From Mallotus nudiflorus (Eukaryota > Streptophyta > Magnoliopsida > Malpighiales > Euphorbiaceae), in the NCBI GenBank assembly GCA_947683625.1, contig CANTUR010000112.1, forward strand, positions 2,728,501 to 2,792,500: DNA of 64,000 nt, written 5' to 3'. The translations under genes were made by a program, and so were the position numbers. Position 1 is the stretch's first letter. Each line of letters begins with the position of its first letter. Below the pieces are notes generated by a model that saw nothing but the letters and a program-made list of their open reading frames with translations, searched no databases and was not told where the DNA came from. Positions 12,840-23,400 of this stretch are shown in pieces.

Positions 12840-13330
12840 TCTTCTTTATTTTTCTCCCCCCTGAAGATAATTTTTGTTAAAAAAGGTTGATTTTCAAGAA
12901 AAGTGACATCTAAACTAACAAAAATCTTTTTTATGTGGGGATTATAACACTTGTATCCTTTTTTATTTAGGGAATAGCCTATGAAAATACACTTTTATGC
13001 TCTAGGATCAAGTTTTGATCGAAACTTGTTTGGTATATGAACAAAAACAATGCACTCGAAAACTTTTAATGGTAAGTCAAAATTAATTTTGCATGTAGGA
13101 AATGTTCTTTTGAAATAATCTTGAGGTGTGATATATGTTTTACCCTTTCATGCAATAGGTGAGAAACTACCATCTGCAATTCTAATTTTTTCATTCCTAG
13201 AGTAAGGCAAATAACTATTAAATAGATAAGATGAAGAGGTCATGTGATCAGAAGCTCCTGAATCAATATTACAAGGAGCAGAATTTAGATTACAAGATAG
13301 AGCATTAGGTTTGCTACGTGTTTAAGCCAA
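12840..13330 (-). pseudogene. Protease joined to the integrase C-terminal part (core deleted)
   Basis: Minus-strand translation gives SGASDHMTSSSYLFNSYLP near 13250-13195, the copia protease active site (DSGAS). It continues IRIADGSFSPIA, a stop, then abruptly KTYITPQDYFKRTFP and LPLKVFECIVFVHIPNKFRS, which in complete elements lies after the integrase catalytic core. The GAG-pre-integrase zinc-binding region and the DDE residues are therefore missing. The remaining CIFIGYSLNKKGYKCYNP is the usual linker towards RT. Confidence 0.8.
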
Positions 13331-13439
13331 AGAAACACTAAGAGTACCAAATAAGGAATTAGACTTTAACAATTTTAGGAGATGATCCATTTGCTCTTTA
13401 CTGAAAGGACTTATTTAAGCTTCATTTGCCATTGGAATT

Positions 13440-14318
13440 TTACGATTGGATGTATCACTAGTCTTTCGACTCTTTCAATTTTTTGGTTTCCCATGAATTT
13501 TCCAATAAGTTTCTCGAGTATAACGTGGTTTTTTGCAGTAATCACACCATACTTGAGATTTTTCAGTAAGTGTTTTGTTGGCACATACATCATAAGTCAT
13601 TAAAGCAGAATTCTCAACAAATGTGGTAGTTTCCTTCCTTCTAAGCATAATATTCCTGTGACTTTCTTCCTTTTTAACCTTAGCAAAGACCTCACCAATA
13701 GGGGGCAAAGGTTGTCGACCAATAATTCTCCCCCTTACTTCATCAAACTTAACCTTTAGTCTTACAAGAAATTTATAGATCCGATGGTCTTCCACCATTT
13801 TTTTTTTGTTATGTTTGTAGTCTTCTGGTGATTTCCATTCATAGTCATTGAACAGATCTAGATCTTGTCATAATCACTTTAAAGAATTGAAGTACTTAGT
13901 AATACTATCCTCTTGATGAAGTTCACCAAGTTTTATTGTCAATTCATAAATTTGGGACTGATTTCCCATATCAAAGTACATATGATTAATATTATCCTAA
14001 AATTCTTTAACCATGGAATAACACATGTAGTTGGAGTTGATGTCTTCCTTCATGGAGTTTACAAGCCATGTCATGACCATAGAGTTTTCAGCATCCCAAA
14101 CAGCATATAAGGAATCCTCTTTTGCTAGGACAGTCTTCTTTCCTATTAGATAACCAATTTTTCCACATCCTCCAATATACATTCAAACAAATTGAGACCA
14201 ATTAAAAAAAATTATCTTCATTCAATCGGATATTTGTGATATGAATAGAGTGAGAGTCAAAGTTAGGTGTATTGGTTGTAGGGTTAGATGAACGGGAATC
14301 AAATGAAATTTTTGACAT
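13440..14318 (-). pseudogene. gag of the copia element
   Basis: Minus-strand ATG at 14318 gives MSKISFDSRSSNPT, then ITNIRLNEDNFFNWSQFV, the usual opening of copia Gag (a LN..N[YF]..W motif). A middle piece (13798-13560) contains IYKFLVRLKVKFDEVRGRII and PPIGEVFAKVKKEES, typical of the UBN2-type Gag. The knuckle reads CDYCKKPRYTRETYWKIHGKP at about 13540-13480; the normal CX2CX4HX4C pattern has lost its His and last Cys (Tyr in both positions), so nucleic-acid binding would be damaged. Frames are interrupted between these pieces. Confidence 0.8.
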
Positions 14319-14365
14319 GGTGAAGAAGAGCTCAAAGAACAAGAATGTATGTATTAATCATACCT

Positions 14366-14377
14366 GCTCTGATACCA
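14366..14377 (-). other. Primer-binding site of the copia element (tRNA-iMet)
   Basis: TGGTATCAGAGC on the minus strand, a perfect match to the common plant initiator-Met primer site, abutting the LTR end at 14378 with no gap. Confidence 0.93.
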
Positions 14378-14671
14378 TGAAAACTAGAGAGAATATTGAG
14401 AATTATAATTTCTCACGTCTAAATTTTATTGATATATAACACCTATATATATAGTAAAGGAAATAAATCAAATATACAAACTAAGGCGTAATTTTAGCTA
14501 ATTTACACCTAACATATTGACTAATTGACAGCCTGACATACTGACTAATTTCAGCTGATTTATAGCCTGACATATTAAAAAATTTCAGCCTGATATGTCA
14601 GCTGATTTAGTCTGAGATTTTAGCCTGATATGTTTGTTGATTTACAGCTAACATAATGACTAATTCTAACA
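14378..14671 (-). repeat. 5' LTR of the copia element
   Basis: 294 bp. It begins TGTTAGAATTAG and ends TCTCTAGTTTTCA on the minus strand, directly against the PBS. It contains short repeated cores of the type gcctgacatattgactaat; this LTR has more of these units than its 257-bp partner. Confidence 0.88.
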
Positions 14672-15371
14672 AGTAGCCATACTATGAATCAAACCCTCTC
14701 ATATAGGGAATCTCAATTGCATGAAGCAAAATTTCTAAGATATATGAGACATGTTTATGCAAAAGCTGAAAATTATTGACTAAGAAAAAGATAATGGAGA
14801 GGAAGGTGCTAAGCAACTTCAATTGTTTTTATGTTGGAAAATACATATTTACCGATGAACATTCGTCTTGTAGAAAAGGGACTTATGGAGTGGAAGATGC
14901 CAGGAAAAGTTGCTTGTGCTTCTAATAAAGTTTCATGAATCGTATACTAAACTATTGCATTGCATTATAACAACGCTTGATAGTTTTTGAACTTGAACCA
15001 TCACCATCAATCTGTCAAGTATGTGATGAATTTTGCAGTGGCTTCAAGGCTCATGTTTCAAATTAATTGCAGAGGCTATTATATTATGTGGACATAAAAT
15101 TAAATGTACAAGGATGGTAAATGGTAATTAAAATGTGCTACAAATTCAAGTGCCCACAAGACAAGTCTCTCACTCACTATTTTACCTATTATTTGAATCT
15201 CCAATTTCCTTTGTATTTCAATAATAGTTCTAAACTTCTAATTGATTTTACCAATTATTTTCTTCTGATGCTAGATTTTACCCGTTGATTTCCAACCTAC
15301 ATGACCTTCCAATATAACTTCACGAAAAACTTTATTGCCTTTTCCATTCGTGCTTCAGAAGTTTGGTTCCG
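14672..15371. other. Non-coding duplicated flank, paralogous to about 52660-53080
   Basis: No open gene. The text around 14775-15110 (for example gaaaagttgcttgtgcttctaa) recurs in diverged form at 52690-52900. Position and order match the duplicated NLR/fibrillin block. Confidence 0.6.
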
Positions 15372-16204
15372 TTAGACAGGGACTCCCTAAAATGGATCCA
15401 CCATTTTTAAGATGAACAAGTTTCCTTTGTCACTTCTTGAAATTCTGCAAAATTAAAGCATGAGAGTCCAACATGAATCATCGGTTACTGAAAACAGTTT
15501 TGTCTTATATCTACAACGTTGAACATATATGCTCATGTATATGTATTAAACACCCTTGACATTTAGAGAAACAAATGTTTCAAGAAAATAAGTTTCGAAA
15601 ACAATACAGAATTTTCCAGAACAAGTTCCTATGATTTCAGAAACTATACAGATTTCTTCAGCTCAAGTTCCTGATTGTCATCTTTATTTAGCATACCTCA
15701 ACTCTTCATCCAAGTATATGACTTCCAACTGGCCGCAACCACTTCCTGGTGATGCTATTGGTATCTGCAGAGGAGTAGATTAAACACCATTGTTAAAAAG
15801 AGCTGCAATATATTGAAAAAAAATGGATGCATTATGCAATTAGCCTGTGAAGACAAACTCTAAGAAAATCTTAAACTGTTGACAGGTAAAACTTTTAAGC
15901 ACAGGTAACATGTTACAGTTGCAAATTTCAAGAAAACAGACAGAAATTCACAATGGTTCGGTCGCTTAAAATATATTCAATGTGCCCTAGCATCAGCAAG
16001 TTAGTGATGCAGCTGCTACATTACCATCTTTATTTAAGATTTTTGATGCAGTTTTGTCCAATTGAGTGCAAAATTATGGAGGTTTGACTGAAAGTGAAAA
16101 GAGAGAAAGTAGCAATCTGTCACACCTACCAGACCAGCAATTTTGAACAAGTCAAATTTAATACCCACCCTTTTGTCATTTAATGGTACTAAATTAGCAG
16201 TTAC
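15372..16204 (-). pseudogene. Fibrillin/PAP (plastid-lipid-associated protein) relic A: last three exons
   Basis: Three minus-strand exons with good splice signals reconstruct the C-terminal end of a PAP/fibrillin. Exon 16204-16130 (75 nt) begins VTANLVPLNDKRVGIKFD and ends FKIAGL. Exon 15764-15697 (68 nt) reads IPIASPGSGCGQLEVIYLDE and then ELR. The last exon from 15444 reads ISRSDKGNLFILKMVDPF. Each boundary has AG before and GT after, and phases agree. Family norm is LDEELRISRGDKGNLFVL. The last exon meets a TAG at 15387-15389; two more codons and the natural-looking GTCCCTGTCTAA follow, ending at 15372. No upstream exons are seen, so this is a 3' gene fragment. Fibrillins are plastoglobule/thylakoid proteins. 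Confidence 0.8.
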
Positions 16205-16439
16205 CTGTGGACAAATTAAGTTTCATGCTAACATCAATAGCCAAAACAAGTGAATGAACAGAACTAGCGAACAATTTGATTATCAAAATGGAGATAAACT
16301 TCATCAGGATCTTAAACAACTCCAGATTCTAAATATAAAGCAAGAGCATCAGCAAAATGCTTTTCCATGGATTTTCTTGAGCTGAAAAAAAAAAAAAAGT
16401 AAAAAAGATTGTACTAATAAAAACAAACTATAAAGATGT

Positions 16440-16950
16440 ATGACTAATGTCGGAGGTGCTATCTTCTCTGGTTCCTTTCAGGCCTTGTTTCACAAGTTGG
16501 TCTCCATTGACCCAAGTATCAGCCAGAAGGAGGTCTGGAGTCCTTCCCAGAAGGTGGTTCGCCAGCACATCTATCCCACTTTAGTATTAGCCAATGTCAG
16601 ATTGGGGGACTTAACAGTTTCAACTCTCTTACTGAATTCTTTATGAAGGGCCGTATATCGAAGTAGAGATCATAAAGATAATGATGGTAAGCTACTTCTA
16701 CCCCCTTCCCCCACCAACCTCTACATCTTTGATTTTGAGAATCTGAAATCCATCTCAACCTCATCTCTCTAATTCAACCACACATTTTGGATTGCTGAAA
16801 TCTCACATCCTTGCCAGGGGAGAGCAGAGAGCTCCCTTCCTACACTTGGAGAGATAGAAATTGATAGCTATTACTATCTTCGGAAAAAATGGTGCTCAGA
16901 ACATACAAAGAGATCATCGATCCACCATTTTCCATGTCCCATTGGCTATA
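16440..16950 (+). pseudogene. CNL relic: N-terminus joined to terminal LRRs, opposite strand to the other NLRs
   Basis: At 16443 the plus strand encodes TNVGGAIFSGSFQALFHKL, close to the N-terminus of the CNL at 20484-24514 (TTVGGAILSASFQALFHQL). Within about 60 bp the reading changes to LRR sequence: GGLESFPEGGSPAHLSHFSI (from about 16527; in the CNL GGLESFPDGGLPPNLTKFEV), later LYIFDFENLKSIS near 16716-16756 and a C-terminal LPTLGEIEIDSYYYLRKKW near 16840-16890. The whole NB-ARC and most LRRs are missing. It is a dead internally deleted copy inserted or inverted between two fibrillin relics. Confidence 0.78.
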
Positions 16951-17762
16951 ATAAATAGCCAGGTATGATTTTTTTACGTTCATTTTTTCTTCTGAAGCTA
17001 GATTGTAAATGTTGATGTTGCAAGATTGTTGACATGAAATTCCTTTTTATCTAATTTCCGAAGCTTGGATGTTGCAAGCATGTTGATCTTCTTTCATGTT
17101 ACAAAGATAAAAATGATCAGAGGATAAATTCTTAATTTTGTATTATAGCATCCACTGCTCTGTTTTAAAAAATGGAGAGATAGATATCAGCAATTCCAAA
17201 TGATTCTACATCAGCATTATGCTAAATACTTTGAAGCATCCTTAGATCCTAAATTTCTAGAATATTGAAGCATCATCTTAAATAATGATAAAAATCATAA
17301 TGCTTTATATCTGTTGGGCATACGAAATTTTATTTTTTTTGATACGTAGAAAGCAGAATGCTGATACATTCATTTCTATTACGATTTAAATTGAATATTA
17401 TGCAAAAGTTAGCAGAAAGTTCTTGCCTGACTTCAAATCCTGGAATTAATTTACATTCTTGATTATGCTATGTTCTCCTTATTCTGCAGAACTTGCGACC
17501 ATTAATGCGTATGATATTCCTGTAACAGAGACAATCTTAAATTTTTCAAAATTCCTGATCAGGTATCATAGCACTCTCTTTTTTCCCCTTTGTGTTATGA
17601 CTCATGTAGTTATGCATTCAACTGAAAATTTCTTCAGCAATCTTAAATGTAGCTGCTGCATCACTATCTTCTTGATGATGATAGAGCAGGCCAATGAACC
17701 TGATTTCACTTGCATCACATTGAACTGTTTCCTGAAGGTCACAACAGCAGGATCTATAACTT
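16951..17762. other. Non-coding, AT-rich; nothing recognised
   Basis: Only short open stretches occur (for example 17459-17812) with no recognisable motif. Some of it may be decayed sequence downstream of the CNL relic. Confidence 0.5.
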
Positions 17763-18047
17763 GGTATAATACATACATGACCCCCTGTACTTATCACTTT
17801 TTATCAATTTGACACCTAAACTTATAATTTTGCTATTTTGACACATGAACTTGACTAAAAGCACTAGTTTGCACTAATATGATGACATAATGCATCTACC
17901 ACACCTTGCACTTGTCACTTTTTGTCAGTTTGACACCTTTACTTATAGTTTTTAGTCAAGTTCAGATGTCAAAATAGCAAAACTATAAATTTAGATGTCA
18001 AACTAACAAAAAGTGACAAGTACAATAGGTTATATATGTATTATGCC
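17763..18047. mobile_element. MITE, Mutator-like, about 285 bp, with 9-10 bp TSD
   Basis: The ends are long inverted repeats: GGTATAATACATAC at 17763 and, on the complement from 18047, GGCATAATACATAT. Complementarity continues for about 100 bp through the words gtactt-tcactttttatcaatttgacacct and cttgactaaaa. The flanks tctataactt (17753-17762) and tctataactt (18048-18057) are identical, a 9-10 bp target-site duplication. Long TIRs with a 9-10 bp TSD are the hallmark of Mutator-type elements. There is no coding capacity. Confidence 0.88.
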
Positions 18048-18919
18048 TCTATAACTTATTCTTCAAATATGGATCTAAAAGTACCCGCTATCTTCAGGAA
18101 CTTTTTGTGCGTTGTTAACTAGCGCTTAAGAAGTTTTCTGACTATCAAGAATATCGGATTAACTTGCTTAGAGTGTCTCTATAATGTAGATCTAGATTCA
18201 TAATTCATGAATCACAATTGTATAAAGTTACATTGCAAGTTCCCTTAGCATAAATACAATTTTACCTACAGGAGAAATTGAATGCGAAATTTATGAACAT
18301 TATAATTAAATCTTTTGTAGACCAATGTTATAGTAGAGTTCTGTAGATGTAGATTGCTCATCTTTAAATCAGATCAAGTTATCAAGTAGAATAAAAACAA
18401 GATATAATGACCCCAATAGGCTAAATCATTAAATCATGCACAATAATCAGTCAATTCCTTGTTACAATGTAATATCTTATGCAAGTCATATTTCATTTCA
18501 ACCCATCTTCATAATTTCTTTTTTTTTTTTGACCAAATAATACAAATTCATCTTACTTAAATTCAACCTCAAATCAATTTAAAGACCAATACTCTTTGCT
18601 TTTTGAAAATTTTGAATTTAAGAAAGACTGTTTTTAAAACTTTTAGAATTTGTTTATTGAGAAAATTTTTGTTAGGATTTAATGTAATCATAAAAATTTT
18701 ATAAAAAAAAATTATAGGATTTCTGAGGTTATTATCTACTAAAATGATGATAAGAAAAAGTAACCTAAAATCCAGGTGCATAATCTTTTGGGACAGAGAT
18801 TTTGGGTTCAAATTTCTTCTCCAGACTATCACGAGATTTAATCTCTTAAATGCTTAAATTTGTGGGACTCATCATATGATAGCCCACAAAAATATTTAAA
18901 AAAACAATACAACTGGAGG
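18048..18919. other. Non-coding, AT-rich
   Basis: Nothing recognised. The stretch 18569-18832 is open on the minus strand but its translation is low-complexity Leu/Phe/Ile/Lys and looks accidental. Confidence 0.5.
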
Positions 18920-19560
18920 AGTGAGCTAACATAACAATAAATGTTCGTCTACTTCTTGATTCTTTTGCATACCTTAACTCTTCATCCAAGTGTGTTATTT
19001 TCAACTGGCCGCGACCATTTCCTGGTGATGCTATTGGTATCTGCAAAGGAGTAGACCAAACACCATTGTTAGAAAAACAGGAAAATGCTGAAAAATGTCT
19101 GCATTCTGTAATAATGCAGCAGCTACATGACCATCTTAATTCAAGATTAGTGATGTAATTGTGTCCAATTGAGTGCATAACTCCAGAGGTTTGGCACAAA
19201 GTGGAAACAGAAAGTAGCAGTTTATCACATACCAGATCAGCACTTCTGAAGAAGTCAAATTTAGAAGCCACCCTCCTGGCACGTAATGATACTGCTAAAT
19301 TAGTAGTGACCTGCGGATAGATAAATACCTGAAGTTCAAGTGATGCATCAAAATAACTACAGCAGACTAACATGTTACTCGAGACAAATTTTGGATTTTA
19401 TCCTAACCAAAAGTGTTTGGTGGAAGCAAACAATACCAGGGAGATGCTGATTTGTCAGAAGAAGCACTGGACTAAAGAATTGCCAAGTTTCCATGTTTTG
19501 AGCCCTTAGAGCATCTTGCCTGATAGAATTTTCCATTTGGTCCCAAGAATTTCAGCCTCT
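18920..19560 (-). pseudogene. Fibrillin/PAP relic B: four exon remnants
   Basis: The same gene end as relic A, 3 kb further on. Exon at about 19540-19460 contains RAQNMETWQFFSP. Exon 19310-19233 (78 nt) begins VTTNLAVSLRARRVASKFDF and ends RSADL. Exon 19040-18973 (68 nt) reads IPIASPGNGRGQLKITHLDE then ELR, with a GTATGC donor. The last exon is reduced to a garbled stretch at 18965-18930, apparently joined after loss of nearly all of the last intron. Frame and splice sites of the middle exons are kept, but key positions differ from relic A (FKIAGL is replaced by FFRSADL). It lies on the same strand as, and downstream of, the CNL. Confidence 0.75.
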
Positions 19561-20483
19561 ATTACAGGAACATCCATAGAAAATGATTACAAGTTCTGAA
19601 AAATAAGAAGAAATTAATAACAGAGAAAATAACGAACATAAGCTTGTTCAGTCCAGGTTCTTGCTTTTGGAGTCAGGCAAGAAGAATTGCACAACTTTTT
19701 ATCAGACAACAGTCCTTTTTTGTATCTTTTTTTTCCTAGAAAATATCAAGAATCTGTTTTAAGAAATATCATATGATCATTTGACAAGACCAGAAACAAT
19801 TTTTAAGCAACAGAGAACATAAGCTTATACAGTAAAAGGTTGGGAATATTTCCAGACCTTTGTTTGAAGAATAGATTGAGGTTGTACACATGAGCTCCCA
19901 TTTTCCAATCAGCAGATTAGACTTAAGAGACTACTTCATTTAATTCAGTGTCTCGAGTTTAGGAGAAATTGAAAATGGTCCAAAAATGCAAAGGTGAACG
20001 AACTTTAATATGATACCACAATCACCAATGTTATGGCAGATTTTTTTGATTTAGAAATGAAGATGAAAATGGAATACAATTTTGAAGTATAAAGATAAAA
20101 ATAAAAAGTTGTACATACCCACAGCTATGAAGGATCTGCCATGATAAAAACTATAAATAGGGCAACGTTTTCATCATTAATGGAATGAAATGAAATGGAG
20201 CTATCCTTTCAGATTTCTAGGGAGCATGATTCAATAAATTCGTAAGCAAATGTTTCAGAATGTAATTGAAATCGCAAAAGGGATGAACCATAAGAGAAAG
20301 AAATGTGGGGCTGGCACAAGAAGAATAAAAGAAGGTAAAACACACAATATATCACAAGAACTCTTACACAGCTTTGTCCAATCAAATTCCAACATTTGGG
20401 AAGAGGAAGGTGACTTTTGGCAAGAAGAAGGTGCACTATTTACGAAAGAATTCCCTCATGACTTTATAATTAATATGAACGAT
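19561..20483. other. 3' flank of the CNL gene, paralogous to 53360-54246
   Basis: Non-coding. It holds the CNL 3' UTR. Words such as ttcttgcttttggagtcagg and gagctcccattttcc recur at 53390-53640, so this belongs to the duplicated block. Confidence 0.65.
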
Positions 20484-23400
20484 CTATATTTCCTGCAATA
20501 TCAACTTTCACAAATTAGTAGGGAAAAAAAAAGGAAAAACCAAACTCTTATTAAGGAAATGAAACTGCAATCATAAGAAGTGAAAAAGTAAGGAAATGAT
20601 ACCTCATTGCACATATAAAAGCTGGGGATGTGGAAATTGAGAGAGCGATGATCTTTTTCATTCACAAGAGGACAGTAGTAGATCTTTAGGGATACAAGTG
20701 TGGGAGGGAAGCCTATCTCCAGTGGCAAAAATCGGAGATTTGGGCAATCCCTTATGATTAGAGAGGTGAGGTTCGGCAATCCCAGTCTCATGTTTGAGAT
20801 GGATTTCAGATTCTTAAAATCAGAGATGTAGAGATGTGTAAGGGAAGAGGGCAATCCCCTCATATTATGATCTGGAAATAAATCCACCAGCTCTGTACTT
20901 GGATTTGTGCCTTCGATTTTGAGATTGGTAAGAGAGGTGAGCCTATCAAGTCCCCACTCTAACATTGGCTGTTTCAGGTTCTTGCAACTGTTAACCTCAA
21001 ATTTGGTTAGGTTTGGGGGCAAACCACCATCCGGGAAGGACTCCAGCCCTCCACATTCCTCTATCCGTAAAGATTGAAGAGAGGTAAGAATAGGCAACGA
21101 CCTCAAATTCTCACAGCAGGTAATAGATAGAGACTGGAGAGAGGTAAGATTTTGCATCCAATTGAGCACCAACGTCCAATTTTTGCACCTGTAAATGGAC
21201 AGAGACCGAAGAGAGATGAGATTTTGCAGTGAAGAGGAAAGACTGTGATTGTAGTTTCCAATGCACAATTGTGTAAGATGAGAGAAGCCATTAGGAGAAT
21301 CCAATTTTCTGCTTAGAGACTCCATTACCTCTGTCGCCCAATTACAAATCCTAACATTAAGAGTCTTAAGCGAATTAGGGAACTCCACATTTGGAGACCA
21401 CTTGAGAGATTTACAATTACTGATTTCCAAACACTCAAGCTGAAGATTGCAAGACTTGAAGATTGCAAGACTTATCTCCAAATTCTCACATTTAAATATT
21501 TTCAGAACTTGAAGATTGCAAGGTAATTGCCCTTCTTCTCCATCTACTAGTGACACCATCTTCTCACAAAGCCAGATTTGTAAACTTTTTAGAGAAGCAA
21601 GTTTTTCTAATTTAGCTCCATCCTTCCACAAGTGCTTTAATTCATTACATCTATAAATAGTCAAATCTTGGAGTGCTACCAAGTCCTCTATTTGCGCTTC
21701 ATCTAAACTTACAAGCCCAGCAATACAGCTCATTTCTAACTTTGTAAGCAAGGTGAAACCAGACAGATTTCTGAGAAGAGTCCCTTCACATTCTCTAACA
21801 AAGAGTTTATGAAGAGATGGAAGACAGCTGGGCAGTTTCCCAACAAGCTTCCGACAATTATCTATTCTAAGTTCACGAAGTTCAGGGAATCTGACTTCAT
21901 TCGCATCATTAGAAAAACACCAGTTCTCCCACTCCACCATCCAAGTAATATTTAGAGTCTCAAGACTAGCAAAACATATCCCATCCCCATATAACTCAAC
22001 ACCCACTTCTTTCACTCCATTCATGCCTTCTATGGTTAGTTCTCTAAGTGCAGCTAATTGTCCCAGTGGTGGCAGTGACGTGACTTTCCTACAGTCCCTG
22101 AGGTTTAGCTTCACCATCTTACTGAATCTGGGATCTCCTATCCACGATGGCAATACTGTCCCCCCATACCCGCTAATTGAAAGGCTTGATAGATTTTGAT
22201 GATGGGGCCTTAATGAATTGAGAACCCTCACTTCACCACTTGGATTTCTTGAACCAGCAAAATATCTATCCCATGCCAGTTTCAGTTCTATTATGCCATG
22301 CTGATCCTTTAGATAGCTAAAGTCTGCATCTCCAATATCCACCACATTTTCTAGCCCTTCAACATCAAGCCTTCCCTCCAAATGACATAATTTCTTCAGC
22401 TCTTTCAACTTCAGTCCATTCTCTTTTCCAACATGAAACTTGGACAATGTGCGCAGACTTCTCAAGTTACCAATTTGTGGTGGCATCTCTCGCAATTGAT
22501 ATGTATCACTGACATCAAGGCACTGCAAATTCTTTAAGTCGCAGATGCCTAAAGGTAGTTCAATAAGTTTATTACACCCACACAACCTTAAGGTTTGCAA
22601 ATTTAGCAAGTCAACAACTGAATCAGGCAATCTTCTAATTTGAGCTTGAGATAAGTTCAGATATCTTAAATGCTTCAGGGCTCCAATAGAACTTGGCAAC
22701 TCCTCAAAATTATAGCCTGCTAATGACAATGCCCTCAAGCATTTTAACTTAGGCACCAACTCATATAGCACCTTACCAGTCAAGTAGCAATACTGCACCC
22801 GACCTATTATAGGCAATGCTAAAAATGTTCGCAAACTCTTCATTTTCAGAAAGACTTCAAATTTCTGCCATGTGTCAAATTCATGATGAGTGAATGATGA
22901 ATGACGGACCATTGCATACGGTTTTTTATCCTCCAAATTATCACCCAGCTGAAAACATATTTCTGCACTAACATGCCGAGCTAAGTCATTCATTAGATCA
23001 TGCATCACATATCGTGACACATTACTCCCAGATTGCTGAAAAAAAGATCTTGACAACAATTCACGAAAATATTGATGGCCTAAGGCTTCCATTCGCTTCA
23101 TACTCTTTGGTTGATACAAAAAACCCTCAGCCATCCATAACAGAACCAATTCATTTGCATCAAACTCAAAATCCTTAGGGAAAATAGCACAATAAGCAAA
23201 GCATTGCTTTAGGTGTGAAGGAAGATTAAAATAACTCAACCTCAAGGCTGGCAAGATGTTGCTTCTATCTTCTTGTAAATCCCATATCTCACTACTTAAC
23301 ACATCCATCCACACGTCACGATCTGGTTTACCACGCAAGAGGCCCCCAAGAGCTTTAGCTGCCAATGGCAATCCGTGACATCTCTTAACAATACTTGTAC

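Larger units (their letters stand above)
10590..14671 (-). mobile_element. Ty1/copia retrotransposon, 4.1 kb, both LTRs, TSD agtag, integrase core deleted
   Basis: On the minus strand: 5' LTR (14671-14378), PBS, gag, protease, integrase C-terminal part, RT, RNase H, polypurine tract, 3' LTR (10846-10590). The flanking 5 bp at 10585-10589 and 14672-14676 are both agtag. The copia order places integrase before RT. Between the protease (ending about 13160) and the piece FVHIPNKFRSKLDPRA (about 13045-13000) the pre-integrase and DDE core are absent, explaining the short length. Several stops make it non-autonomous and dead. The lineage within copia is uncertain; the gag CCHC resembles Tork-type elements. 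Confidence 0.9.

Noticed and set aside
17459..17812. Plus-strand 117-codon frame
   Set aside because: No motif, no codon signal, and it runs into the MITE.
18569..18832. Minus-strand 87-codon frame
   Set aside because: Leu/Phe/Ile/Lys-rich translation of AT-rich DNA, no homology recognised.
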